NCBI GenBank assembly: GCA_963769115.1
Contig: CAVYKN010000001.1
Span: 1-64,000 of the forward strand
DNA length: 64,000 bases
Direction of reading: 5' to 3'
Source of the DNA: DASTFY01 sp963769115
GTDB taxonomy: Bacteria; Actinomycetota; Acidimicrobiia; Acidimicrobiales; Ilumatobacteraceae
Shown: positions 50,545 to 59,935 of the stretch, one piece after another
Layout: each line of letters opens with the position of its first letter
Numbering within the stretch: position 1 is the first letter of the stretch
Made by a program: the position numbers and the translations under genes
The notes under the pieces: generated by a model
Told to the model about the DNA's origin: nothing
What the model saw: the letters and a program-made list of their open reading frames with translations, nothing else
Databases searched by the model: none

Positions 50545-50712
50545 TCAGCCCCGCTGGACGCTGACCACGATGTCGTCGGGCTGGACGGAGCGCCAGCGGG
50601 CGTCGTCGAAGGCGATGCGCTCGCCGTCGCGAACGATCGCGAGCGGGAGCTCACCCGGCGCGGCCTGCACCGGGCCTCCGACCTCGGTCGCGGAGACGGG
50701 TCGCTCGGCGAT
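50545..50712 (-). pseudogene. Remnant resembling a TrkA-C-like domain
   Basis: The minus frame reads ...VQAAPGELPLAIVRDGERI, then WRSVQPDDIVVSVQRG before the stop at 50545, like the end of an ion-channel or TrkA-type regulatory domain. No start codon and an upstream stop in frame, so a fragment. The rest of the 429 bp between 50354 and 50782 holds nothing recognisable. Confidence 0.3.
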
Positions 50713-50769
50713 CTCTAGGGGAGAGGGTGCTCACGCTCCCGGACTGCCCGGTCGTCTCGACGCCACGGC

Positions 50770-50775
50770 TACCAT
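50770..50775 (+). promoter_or_regulatory. Leaderless-type -10 hexamer (TACCAT)
   Basis: TACCAT, 7 nt, then GTG at 50783. Confidence 0.5.
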
Positions 50776-50782
50776 CGCCGTC

Positions 50783-51310
50783 GTGGCCGAGTTCCTCACC
50801 GATGTCGAGACGATCCGCGCACGCGCCCGTGCCGAGGTCGAGAAGGGCCCCATCACCGACGCCTACACGGCTGATCGCGAGCGGGTGGTCGAGGTCCTCA
50901 ACGAAGCACTCGCGACGGAGATCGTCTGCGTGCTGCGCTACAAGCGCCACTACTACATGGCGTCCGGCATCGACTCCGGCGGGGCAGCGGCCGAGTTCCT
51001 CCAGCACGCCACCGAGGAGCAGCTCCACGCCGATCAGCTGGCCGCCAGGATCACGCAGCTCCAGGGCGAACCGAACTTCAGCCCCGAGGGCCTGGCGTCA
51101 CGCTCGCACTCGGAGTACGTCGAAGGCGACAGCCTGACCGACATGCTCCGCGAGGACCTGGTGGCCGAGCGGGTCGCCATCGCCAGCTACCAGGAGATCA
51201 TCCGGTGGTTGGGCGACAGCGACCCCACGACGCGCGTCCTGCTCGAGAGCATTCTCGCCACCGAGGAAGAGCACGCCGACGACCTGCTGAACCTGCTGCA
51301 GCGTTCCTGA
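50783..51310 (+). CDS. Ferritin-like (bacterioferritin/Dps-type) protein
   Basis: 175 residues, four-helix bundle. ALATEIVCVLRYKRHYYMA, EEQLHADQLAARITQL and TEEEHADDLLNLL carry the Glu/His ligands of a diiron site. Probably iron storage or detoxification. Single gene, convergent with the 738-residue repeat-protein gene. Confidence 0.8.
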   Translation: MAEFLTDVETIRARARAEVEKGPITDAYTADRERVVEVLNEALATEIVCVLRYKRHYYMASGIDSGGAAAEFLQHATEEQLHADQLAARITQLQGEPNFSPEGLASRSHSEYVEGDSLTDMLREDLVAERVAIASYQEIIRWLGDSDPTTRVLLESILATEEEHADDLLNLLQRS

Positions 51311-51325
51311 CCGCCGCCGGCCGCG

Positions 51326-53542
51326 TTACTCGGGCGCTTCCTTGGGCAGCGGGACGGACAGGTACCGACGCGTCTCCTCCTGCCAGGTGACGATGTGGGC
51401 TGCGGCGACCTCCTGGCCGAGCGCGGTCGTCAGCTTCGTGGCCAAGTCCTCGTGAGCGGTGACGTCGAGGAAGGCTTTGACGTCCGCGAACCCCAGGCCG
51501 ACGAGCGCCTCCCGCACCGCCCGGGGCAGGGTGGGCAGTGCCAGCAGGTCGGCTTTGGCCAGGAGCACCTCGAGATCGACATCGAGGTCCAGCGCGACGA
51601 GCGCGGCTCGACCGCCGCCGCTCTGCGCGGCCCGCACCAGGTCCTCCACCGAGTAGATGCGCAACCCGGCCAGCTTCCGGATCGCGTCGGCCGAGAGCTC
51701 CTCCAGGACGACGAGCGGCTGGTCGGGCACGTCGACCGGCCGCGCCGCGGCGCCGAGCACGGGCTTCACCCGCATGTGGACCCGACCGACGGCGCGATCG
51801 GTCGCCGTCGAGCTGTCGAGCACGGTGGTCCTCACCTGCCCGAGTTGATCGACGCGCAGGTCGACGGGAAACTCCAGGTCGATCTCGTCGAGCACGTAGG
51901 CGCCCATCGAGCTCGGATAGCGGGACAGCTCGTGCTGGACCCGGTCGACGGTGGTGGCCAGGTTCTCGCCGAGCTCGTGGAGCCCTACCTCGGTCGACCG
52001 TGCGCCCAACGGCGCGGCGATCTCGAGCACGACGACGGCCGTTCCGTTCGGCGTCCATGTGAGGGTTGGGTTGAGGGTGGCGACGAGGCGGTCGTCGCTG
52101 TAGATCCGGAAGATCAGCGATGGCATCGTCGATCCGGTCGATCCGGTCGGCCCGGCCAGGCGCTCCAGGGTCGGTCCGGCGTACGGGAACGGCGCGAGGG
52201 GCCTGCCGAGGTCGGGTCGGCGCAGCAACCGCTCGGCCACGGGCGTGGGCGCCGGGACGCTCAACTGGAAACTGCCGTCGCCCGAGGTATCGGCCGCGAC
52301 CCCGATGTTCCCCCCATCGCGGGGAAGGCGATCCCACGCCTCCACCCGCAGACCGGGCAGCCCGGCGTGGCTGGCGGTGTCCAGCACGCGACCGGAGACG
52401 ACGAAGGACCGGGGGGCGACGCCGTCGGCGTCGACCTCGACAAAGGTCATCGCCTCACCCAGCGCCGACCACGCGACATCGAGGTTGTCGGTCTGGGACA
52501 TGAGCTTCGAGCCGTCGTACACCCGAACGGCGACCCTCGGCGCCTCGGTCGCGGAACCGGCGGCGAACGCGACCGCGAAGCGCCCTTCGGGATCGGTGAT
52601 GCCGGCGCCGAGCATCGATCCGAACCCACTCGCCCAGACCTCGACTCTGAGCCCAGCCACTCCGAGGCGGGTCCGGCGGTCCAGAGCTTGGCCGTCGAGG
52701 CGGTAGGTGGACGGGAGCTGCTCCGCCGGTGCGAGCACGACGGACACGTCGCGCAACGTCCCTCCGCTCCAGGCCGGGTCGGCGTCCATCGATGCGACGG
52801 CCACGCCTCGTCGTGTCGCCCGCAGCGTGGGCAGCGGCAGCGGATCGAGTACTCGGGGGAACGTGATGCTGAACTCGCCCGAGGCCGAGGTCTCCGCAGA
52901 CGTGGCCACCGGGTTCGGCCAGAGCAGCGCCCGGTCGAGAAGCTCGACCACGACGCCGTCCACGCCGGTCCCGGTGCCGCGCTCGGTCACCCGTCCCGTC
53001 ACCTCCATGGCGTCGGCCTCCGCCACCTCCACGTCCGTCTCCAGCACGAGATCCATCCACTCGAGCGGTCCCGGACTCACGAGCGTGATGCCGTTCGCCA
53101 CCAGCGAGAGCCACAGGACCGGGCTGGAGCGGCCGGGGTCGTAGAGAAAGGTGAACCGTCCGCCCCGCCCGGTCACGGCCTCCTGCACTCCGTGGACGCC
53201 CGAGCCGTCGCGCGCGCCGATGGTGACGCCCGCGACCGGTTTGCCGGCCAAGAGGGCCCGGGCGAAGAGGCGCCGGCGCTCGGCGAACGGCTCGACGACC
53301 TCGATCGTCATCGACAGGCGGAGCCCCGGGAGGACGGCGTCTTGGACGTGCACCAGTCGGTCGTCGATCCAGCCGCGGACAATGGCGGCGGTGCCGCGCG
53401 CCGGGGCATCGACGGGTAGCTCGAAGACGCCGCCGTCATCCGTGACCGCCTCGACTGATCCCAGCGCTCCCAGGTCCACGTCGACGCGGAGGCCGGCGAC
53501 GGGCTTCCCCCCGGTGTCGAGCGCTGTCCCCCTCACTGCCAT
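51326..53542 (-). CDS. Large beta-repeat protein with C-terminal helix-hairpin-helix motifs
   Basis: 738 residues from ATG 53542. Several transthyretin/carboxypeptidase-regulatory-like beta domains run from ~1 to ~500, with recurring PVAGLRVDVDLG, VAGLRVEVWASG and LPGLRVEAWDRL units, each followed by a GRF/GSF-type strand. The C-terminal ~130 residues hold helix-hairpin-helix-like pairs (LEELSADAIRKLAGLRIYSV, LPTLPRAVREALVGLGFADV). No signal peptide. Last gene of the minus-strand group that begins with the transglycosylase/peptidase. Confidence 0.7.
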   Translation of the reverse strand: MAVRGTALDTGGKPVAGLRVDVDLGALGSVEAVTDDGGVFELPVDAPARGTAAIVRGWIDDRLVHVQDAVLPGLRLSMTIEVVEPFAERRRLFARALLAGKPVAGVTIGARDGSGVHGVQEAVTGRGGRFTFLYDPGRSSPVLWLSLVANGITLVSPGPLEWMDLVLETDVEVAEADAMEVTGRVTERGTGTGVDGVVVELLDRALLWPNPVATSAETSASGEFSITFPRVLDPLPLPTLRATRRGVAVASMDADPAWSGGTLRDVSVVLAPAEQLPSTYRLDGQALDRRTRLGVAGLRVEVWASGFGSMLGAGITDPEGRFAVAFAAGSATEAPRVAVRVYDGSKLMSQTDNLDVAWSALGEAMTFVEVDADGVAPRSFVVSGRVLDTASHAGLPGLRVEAWDRLPRDGGNIGVAADTSGDGSFQLSVPAPTPVAERLLRRPDLGRPLAPFPYAGPTLERLAGPTGSTGSTMPSLIFRIYSDDRLVATLNPTLTWTPNGTAVVVLEIAAPLGARSTEVGLHELGENLATTVDRVQHELSRYPSSMGAYVLDEIDLEFPVDLRVDQLGQVRTTVLDSSTATDRAVGRVHMRVKPVLGAAARPVDVPDQPLVVLEELSADAIRKLAGLRIYSVEDLVRAAQSGGGRAALVALDLDVDLEVLLAKADLLALPTLPRAVREALVGLGFADVKAFLDVTAHEDLATKLTTALGQEVAAAHIVTWQEETRRYLSVPLPKEAPE

Positions 53543-53561
53543 GGCTGCCCCCCGACGAGCA

Positions 53562-53915
53562 TCAGCTCGTGTCGGGAGCGACAACGGCCGCCGAGTCGGT
53601 CGGGACGGGAAGCGCGGGGGCGGGATCGTCGCCGCCCTGCGGCGAGTACAGGTAGCGGAGGGTGACACTGATCCGCGCCGCTCCGCCCGCAGTGGCGGCC
53701 ATGCTCGTGCGTTCACCGGCGGCCTGCTTGCCCCGCACTCCCAGGGCCGCGGTCAGGCTCAGCTGCACGATCGACCACGTCAGGACGGTGGGTGGGACAC
53801 CCGTGTCGTCGAAGGCGTCGAAGCTGTCCCGGCCGCGCTCGTCCAGGAGGAGCTGCGCGTCGACCAGACCTCGGGCGGCTCGGCCGAACAGCTCGGGCAT
53901 CTCGGTGGCCGGCAT
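53562..53915 (-). CDS. 117-residue protein of unknown function
   Basis: Starts MPATEMPELFGRAARGLVDA; helical N-terminus, then beta-like stretches (TWSIVQLSLTAALGVRG, ARISVTLRYLYSP). No family recognised. It sits 4 bp after the transglycosylase/peptidase gene and 19 bp before the repeat-protein gene, so it belongs to the same transcript and is probably a structural or chaperone partner. Confidence 0.6.
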   Translation of the reverse strand: MPATEMPELFGRAARGLVDAQLLLDERGRDSFDAFDDTGVPPTVLTWSIVQLSLTAALGVRGKQAAGERTSMAATAGGAARISVTLRYLYSPQGGDDPAPALPVPTDSAAVVAPDTS

Positions 53916-53919
53916 GGCG

Positions 53920-56179
53920 CTACCGCGGCTGCGGGATCTCGAGGTGGTAGCCGGGATCCTTGGGGGGCGTCAGGAAGAAGGCGACGCGGGAGTCGCTGCG
54001 CACCGCCTGCTCGAAGCCATGGCGGTCGGTGATCGAGCTCGGCGCGATGTCGAAGACGTTGAGCTTCCTCGGATCGGAGGCGTGCCGCGAGACCGTGGTG
54101 GGTCCGAGCTCGCGGACCTTCTCCTCCATCGCCAGCTTGGTCTGGTCCGGGGTCTTCCCGGCCCGCTTGGCGGCGATGTACACGTCGATCACCTTGTCGC
54201 CGGCCGCGGCGTAGAGGCCCTTCTGCGACTCGGCGCCGTGCCGCTCGCAGTTGTCGTACATCACCCTGGCCTGGTCCTTCGGGGACCGCGAGGTGCTCGA
54301 GACCAGGACCCGCTTGAGCTTCGACGTTCGCAGGATGTCGCGGAGGACGCCGAGCGAGTACGGCGTGACGTCCTCGGCCACCGCTCGCTCCGCGAACGCG
54401 ACCTCGGGCGAGCTCTCCGCCGCGGTCGCCGTCGGTGTCGATCGCGGCCGGACCTCGCCTCCGGCGAGGTCCTTGAGGCACACGGACCGGTCGCGGTGAG
54501 GCGTTGTAGAGCACGGCGGCGGCATCGTTGAGGAAGCGTACGAAGCGGTCGCAGTGCTTGCCGGTGCCGATCGGATACTGCCGCAGCTTCCACCTGTTCT
54601 CGGCGCTGTCCTGATGCTTGAGGCGGCCGGCGTTGTACGCGGCGGCGACGAGCGGCGGGATCGAGGCCCGTGAGCCGGGCCTGGGCGGCGATGTAGGCGG
54701 TGCCGGCCTCGATCGAGTTGGCGGCCTGGAGGAGCCAGGCGCGGTCGACGGTCAGCCTGCATGGCCTCCCGGGCCGTCGAGATCAATGTCTGCATCAGAC
54801 CGATGCTCACCCGCTGCGGGGTCGCCTCGTCGCTCTCGTAGTTCGGCTCGAGGCGCACGGCGTCGGCCCGTGCCGGCCGACTCCGTGCAGATGGTGGCGA
54901 CGATCAGCTCGCACGGCACGCGGCGGGCGCGCGCCGTGCGGTTGATCGCCTCGCCGAAACGCGTCCCAGACGGCCGCGGACGGTCCGCGGCTCTCCCTTC
55001 GTGCGTTCGATGCCCGAGCCGTCGATCTCCACACCGGTCGCCAGCAGCCGCCAGCGGACGCTGTTCTCGAAAGCCATGCCACTCCGAGAGGCTCACCTCG
55101 GTCAGAGCCACGATGCCGACGGACTGGCTGACGAGCCCGAAGGACACGCGGACCATGGCTCTGCACGGGGTTCGCCGGGTCGTACGCCGCCCCGCTGCGG
55201 GTGATCTCGATGGCCATCCTGCCCGTCGCGTCCGTTTTTCCGCTCGAGGTGTAGTTCAGGGTGGGCTCGCTGATGTTGACGGCCAGTGGCTTGTCCGCAT
55301 CCATCGGGGATCCATCGGTCTTCTGCAGCGACGCAGGTGAGGCTCACCTTCTGCCCTATGACCGGCTTGGTGGGGTCGTTACCCTCGTGGAGCTCCACCT
55401 TCGCCCCGACCAGGAGCTGCATCCGCGGACCCTTCTGCAGCACGAAGGGCCGTGGGCAGCTGGACGTCCGGCCGCGGCTCCAGCGTTGCTTCCATGTGGA
55501 GCTTGCCGGCGGCCACGTCCTGCCCGTAGGACGTGTCCACGTTCGTGCCCGTGTTGCTGTACGACATGCCGGCCGTTCCGCTGGCCGACGCGCCGAGGAT
55601 GCCGGCCTGGCCGGAGATGCGGGCGTCCGCAGAGAAGGCCTTCTGCTGGATGTTGAAGCCGCTGCGGGAGTTGAACTCCTGCACGTTCATGTCGGCCTCG
55701 AGGTACACGCGGCTCCACTGGTACGCGGTCGGCATGAGGTAGTTGGTGAGCGGGAGCGACTGGATGTGGACGACGCCCTTGTCCATCGTCCCGTCGTCGT
55801 CCTTGATCTGCTGCTCGAACACGGCGACGGTGTTGATCGAGGTCTCCGACAGCGCCTTGGCGGTCGTCACGAGGGTCTTGTCCAGCTCCGCTTGCGCGGC
55901 GGCGACCGCCAAGCCGACGCTCTTCACGAACTCTCCGAAGGCGACTCCGCCGCCCGACAGCTCGTCGGTGACGTTCGACTCGCCGGCCGGCGCTCCGACG
56001 TCAGCGACCGCGGCGCCGTCGGCCGCGGCCATGTCGCCGATCTTGTCCACTGCCGCGGTCGCCGTGTCAAGGGCGCCGGCGACCTGCGCTCGGGTCACGG
56101 CCGCTCCGGCCACGCCGTCCGCGGGAGCGGTGGCCCGCCTCGGAGCTCGCGTGGCGGCCTTCTTCGCGCTTCGAGCCAT
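53920..56179 (-). CDS. Lytic transglycosylase joined to an M15-like peptidase, frame broken ten times as sequenced
   Basis: Removing ten single bases (near 55450, 55326, 55157, 55078, 54974, 54958, 54867, 54756, 54656, 54499) restores 749 residues. N-terminus MARSAKKAATRAPRR is basic and Ala-rich with no signal. A beta-rich region covers ~190-400. The SLT domain has catalytic Glu in ATICTESAG (~431), SIGLMQTLISTA and AAAYNAG. The C-terminal M15-like part has SSTSRSPKDQARVM, SRHASDP (His ~696), NVFDIAP (Asp ~707) and GYHLEIP (His ~742). It should cleave both glycan and peptide bonds of the cell wall. GGAGAGGAG precedes the ATG. Confidence 0.68.
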
Positions 56180-56395
56180 CGATGGACTCCTCTCCTCAGC
56201 GACCGGCCCGGCAGGTCGTGCCGCGCGGTCGATCCCCGATGCCCTCATGGACGATAGAGCGCGTGGCGGACCTCTAGATACGGGACCACGCGTCATCACG
56301 GCCGCGCGAGGCGCGACGTGACGTATCAAACGTCCACCTCACGGCTCCTCTCCTCGGTGGCGCGGGGCGCGCCGCCTTCGAGAAGGAGGCACCCG

Positions 56396-58630
56396 ATGGG
56401 TCGTCATTGCTCTTGCAACGAGCCGGCGCACGACGCCGAGGAGCTCAGCTTCGGCGAGGACGGTGAGCTCCTCCCCGCTCCCGGCTCGCCCGTCCTGGTG
56501 CGACCGCCGTTCTTCGGTCCGTGCCCGATCGGGTCGCTGAACGGCTCCTGGCTCTTGGAGGTCGTGCCGTCGACGATCTTCTCGCCGCTCGTGCGCGGAC
56601 CGATGCGCATCGAGGTGGGCCCGTCGTCGCTGCGGGCGTCGGGCGACATCTACTCCGTGAGACGGTTCTTCCCGTGGCGGATCGAGCTGATCCCCCCGGT
56701 GATCGCGCCCATGCCGAACCCGACCCCGATCCCGACGCCGCTTCCGGATGCCGGCGACACGTCCGAGGACTTCGTCGTGTTCCCGACCCCGCCGCCGTGG
56801 TACCCGAGCTTCCCGAAGTCGCAGTACTCCTGGTACTTCCGCTCCAACGGCGTGACCTACGTCAACGGTGTCCTCACCATCCAGATCGTCCGCCATCTCT
56901 GGAACGCGGCCACGCAGGACTTCGTGTCCACGGACCAGGGCACGCTCACGCTGACGTGCCGCCAGAACCTGATCGCCATCCCCCTGAACCCGCTGCAGAT
57001 GGAGGGCACCCTGAGCATCGGGGGTTCGGTCTCGACGGTGAAGGCCACCAAGACATCGCCCTTCTTCCGGGGCTGCCGGGTCGAGGTCGACGCCATGGTG
57101 AACCGCACGTTCCCGGCGGCGGCCGTGACGGGCTCCGGGGCGACGGTCACGTTCCAGTCCGTCTACGCGGCAGCCGGTTGGGACGTCAGGGTCACCACCG
57201 ACCAGATCAACATCCCCGACGACGCCAGCCTCACCAACGCCGAGCTCCAGCAGCTCCTGACGACGCACCGCCAGGGGTTCACGGGTGACGACTGGCGGCT
57301 CTGGCTGCTCGTCGGCTCGACCCAGGGGACGCTGTTCGGCGTCATGTTCGACGACGACACCGTTCCCCGTGAGGGCGCCGTGGGGTTCGCGGACGCCACG
57401 CTCAACAACGATCCGCGCATCGCCCCGAACGCGCAGAACCAGGCGCTCAACAACGTGCCCACGGCCTTCATGCGAACGCTCGTGCACGAGGCGGGCCACG
57501 CGTTCAACCTCTTCCACCCGAAGCACGACGTGCACCAGCCCGCCATCGGGACGGAGATCATGAACCAGACCGGCGACGTGATCGGCTTCGCCAGCTCGAC
57601 GAACACCTATCCGGGGAACGCCTCGTTCGCGTTCTCCCAGCACGACAGGACATCGCTCATCCACGCTCCCGATCCTCAGGTCCGGCCGGGCTGGAAGAAC
57701 TTCGGCTGGGGGCACGGCAGCCTGTCCGCCGGACTGCCCGCGCCGGTCGACGTGAGCGGCCTCGCCTCCGGCGACAGCGCCGACGGCCTCGACCTCAGCA
57801 TCCGCATGCCCGGCCAAGCCTTCGTCGGCGAGTACCTCACGGCCGAGGTGACGCTGACCAACACCGGCGACAGCCCGCGGCAGGTCACGTCGCTGCTGAC
57901 CCTGGCCGAGGGCGATCTGGTCTTCCTGCGCACCACGCCCAACGGTGAGGTCGACCACGTGCTCGACATCACCGTGGGCTGCGGCCCGCGACCGATGGTG
58001 CTGCTACAGCCGGGGGAGTCGATCAGCAACCATGTGCAGGTGTTCTTCACCAATCAAGGCGTGACGTTCGCGAGCCCGGGCCGCCACACGGTCGTCGCGC
58101 AGCTCGAGGTGGACGCCGTGACCACGGCGGTATCGGTCCCGGCGACCGTCGACGTCCGCATGGCGACCTCGGAGGACGAGCTCAGCATCTCCGCCAAGTC
58201 GCTCACCAAGGGCGTGGGGAAGGCGCTGGCCCTCGGTGACTTCGCCTCCGACGAAGACGCTCGCGCCGTCCTGACGGAGCTGGCCGAGTCGCATGCCGAC
58301 ACCGACACCGGCGCGGCGAGCGCCCTCGTGATGGCGAACTCCCTGGCCCGGTCGTTCACGGACTACCGCGCCGAGCGCACGCGCAGCGCGACGCCTCGTG
58401 AGGCGCAGCGCTTCCTCGACCTCGCCATCCAGGGCCGTTCGGCGACACGGGCGGTCGAGCTGGCGGTCACGGTGGCCAGCCCGACCGAGAAGGATGCTCC
58501 TGTGGTCGCCAACACCCTGACCCGTCTGCGCCGCGGCAAGCCCAAGCCGAGAGCGCGGTCCGCGGCCGCCAACGATCTCGCCGCAGCGGAGCGGATCGCC
58601 GAGGACTTCGCCCAACCGCAGGCCCGCTGA
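56396..58630 (+). CDS. Metzincin-type zinc metalloprotease with a C-terminal beta domain
   Basis: 744 residues from ATG 56396 (AGGAGG 7 nt upstream). N-terminus MGRHCSCNEPAHDAEELSFG, no signal peptide. The motif HEAGHAFNLFH (364-374) is HExxHxxxxxH with Asn where metzincins usually have Gly, and EIMNQTG is a Met-turn. A beta sandwich follows (VGEYLTAEVTLTNTGDSPRQ, LAEGDLVFLRTTPNGEV), then a helical tail. Divergent from the transglycosylase/peptidase gene across 216 bp that hold only ribosome-binding sites and promoters. Confidence 0.7.
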   Translation: MGRHCSCNEPAHDAEELSFGEDGELLPAPGSPVLVRPPFFGPCPIGSLNGSWLLEVVPSTIFSPLVRGPMRIEVGPSSLRASGDIYSVRRFFPWRIELIPPVIAPMPNPTPIPTPLPDAGDTSEDFVVFPTPPPWYPSFPKSQYSWYFRSNGVTYVNGVLTIQIVRHLWNAATQDFVSTDQGTLTLTCRQNLIAIPLNPLQMEGTLSIGGSVSTVKATKTSPFFRGCRVEVDAMVNRTFPAAAVTGSGATVTFQSVYAAAGWDVRVTTDQINIPDDASLTNAELQQLLTTHRQGFTGDDWRLWLLVGSTQGTLFGVMFDDDTVPREGAVGFADATLNNDPRIAPNAQNQALNNVPTAFMRTLVHEAGHAFNLFHPKHDVHQPAIGTEIMNQTGDVIGFASSTNTYPGNASFAFSQHDRTSLIHAPDPQVRPGWKNFGWGHGSLSAGLPAPVDVSGLASGDSADGLDLSIRMPGQAFVGEYLTAEVTLTNTGDSPRQVTSLLTLAEGDLVFLRTTPNGEVDHVLDITVGCGPRPMVLLQPGESISNHVQVFFTNQGVTFASPGRHTVVAQLEVDAVTTAVSVPATVDVRMATSEDELSISAKSLTKGVGKALALGDFASDEDARAVLTELAESHADTDTGAASALVMANSLARSFTDYRAERTRSATPREAQRFLDLAIQGRSATRAVELAVTVASPTEKDAPVVANTLTRLRRGKPKPRARSAAANDLAAAERIAEDFAQPQAR

Positions 58631-59377
58631 GTGGCCGACGGATCCCTGGCCGGCCTCCGGCTCGCCGTCACCGCCGCCGCGGAGCTGCCGCTCGACGAGT
58701 GCCTCGTCGGCGTGGTGACGATGGAGGCCGGGGAGCAGGCGGTCACGGTGAGCAGCAGGCTCAACCTCATCGAGGGCGACCTGACCGTCGATGTCGCCGG
58801 ACCGGCCGGGTACACCGCGAGGTGTGCCTGGCCGTGGCCGGTCGACGCCCTGTCCCGCTCGACCGAGCTCGCCCCGGGCCAGCGCCTCCTCGGCGCGATC
58901 CCACTCCTGGCGACCGACACCAGCGCGCCGCTCTTCCCGGCTGTGGGGGACTACTCGGTCGTGGCGTCGTTCACCGCCACCCCGGACGTGACGCTGCGGA
59001 GCCCGCCGGTGACCGTGCGACGGACGGCTCCTGGTTCCCAGGAGCGCGCCGGCGCGCTGCGCGAGCGGGACGTGCTGCAGAGTCTCCTCAGCGCGTCGGT
59101 GCTGGGCGACGCCGGCCCGGGGTTGGCCCTGCTCGACGAGGCGGACACCGTGACGACGCGGGCCCTGTCCGCGCTGGCCCAGGACCGGCTCGACCAGCTC
59201 GTCTCTTCGCTGGACGCGGGTGACAGCCGTTCGGCAGCCGCCGCCGTCACCGCGGTGGCCGCGGTCTTGCCGCCCGGCGTCTCCGACGGAGACCCGCGCC
59301 GGGTCCCGGTCGAGGATCTGCTCGACGAAGGCAGTGACGAGGCTCGGCTCTTCCGCGGGTTTCCGGACCCGACCTGA
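58631..59377 (+). CDS. Partner protein repeating the metalloprotease's C-terminal domain
   Basis: 248 residues from a GTG directly after the metalloprotease stop. A beta domain (TVSSRLNLIEGDLTVDVAGP, ELAPGQRLLGAIPLLATDT, AVGDYSVVASFTATPDV) mirrors the protease's C-terminal sandwich, and a helical tail follows (LRERDVLQSLLSASVL). Looks like a partial duplication. Function unknown, presumably tied to the protease. Confidence 0.6.
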   Translation: MADGSLAGLRLAVTAAAELPLDECLVGVVTMEAGEQAVTVSSRLNLIEGDLTVDVAGPAGYTARCAWPWPVDALSRSTELAPGQRLLGAIPLLATDTSAPLFPAVGDYSVVASFTATPDVTLRSPPVTVRRTAPGSQERAGALRERDVLQSLLSASVLGDAGPGLALLDEADTVTTRALSALAQDRLDQLVSSLDAGDSRSAAAAVTAVAAVLPPGVSDGDPRRVPVEDLLDEGSDEARLFRGFPDPT

Positions 59378-59414
59378 CGCCGTCCTGACGGTCACCTGAC
59401 GGGGCGCAACTTCC

Positions 59415-59420
59415 TACGCT
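59415..59420 (+). promoter_or_regulatory. Leaderless-type -10 hexamer (TACGCT)
   Basis: TACGCT, 9 nt, then ATG at 59430. Confidence 0.45.
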
Positions 59421-59429
59421 CCACACCCG

Positions 59430-59912
59430 ATGCAACAACTGGCGGAACTGGTGCGCGACCTCCCCGTGGTCGACCTCCAACCCGACGACGTCCTCGTCGA
59501 GGAGGGGCAACGCACGAGTGCAGTGTTCGTGCTCGATCACGGCGCGCTGGCCGTCACTCGCGGCGGGATGGCGATCGCCGAGATCACGACGCCGGGCGCG
59601 TTCGTCGGTGAGATCGCGGCGCTGGTCGGCGGCGACCACTCGGCCACGGTCACCGCGACGGCGCCGAGCCGGTTGTGGAGGGCCGACGACGGTGCGGCGT
59701 TCCTGCGTTCATCGCCCGACCTCGCCATCATGGTGGCCATCGAGGTCGCGCACCGGTTGCAGGGCCTCGTGGCCTACCTCGCCGACCTCAAGCGGCAGTA
59801 CGACGGCGCGCCGGGCCTCGACATGGTCGACGGTGTCCTGAACCGCTTGGCGCAGCAGGCCCGCAAGCCGGTGCAGCCGGGTTCCGTCCGGGAACCCGAT
59901 CCCCTGTACTGA
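59430..59912 (+). CDS. Cyclic nucleotide-binding domain protein
   Basis: 160 residues. Only a cNMP-binding barrel (LQPDDVLVEEGQRTSAVFVL, GAFVGEIAALVGGDHSATVT) plus a helix; no DNA-binding domain. It starts the small operon with the metallophosphoesterase, which may turn over a cyclic nucleotide, but this is inference. Confidence 0.78.
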   Translation: MQQLAELVRDLPVVDLQPDDVLVEEGQRTSAVFVLDHGALAVTRGGMAIAEITTPGAFVGEIAALVGGDHSATVTATAPSRLWRADDGAAFLRSSPDLAIMVAIEVAHRLQGLVAYLADLKRQYDGAPGLDMVDGVLNRLAQQARKPVQPGSVREPDPLY

Positions 59913-59935
59913 GCGTCCGAGACCGTCCCGCCGCC

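Noticed and set aside
54499..55450. Genuine pseudogene decay of the transglycosylase/peptidase
   Set aside because: All ten breaks are single insertions, no stop or deletion is needed, and the repaired length is exactly 750 codons; sequencing error fits better. Not fully excluded.
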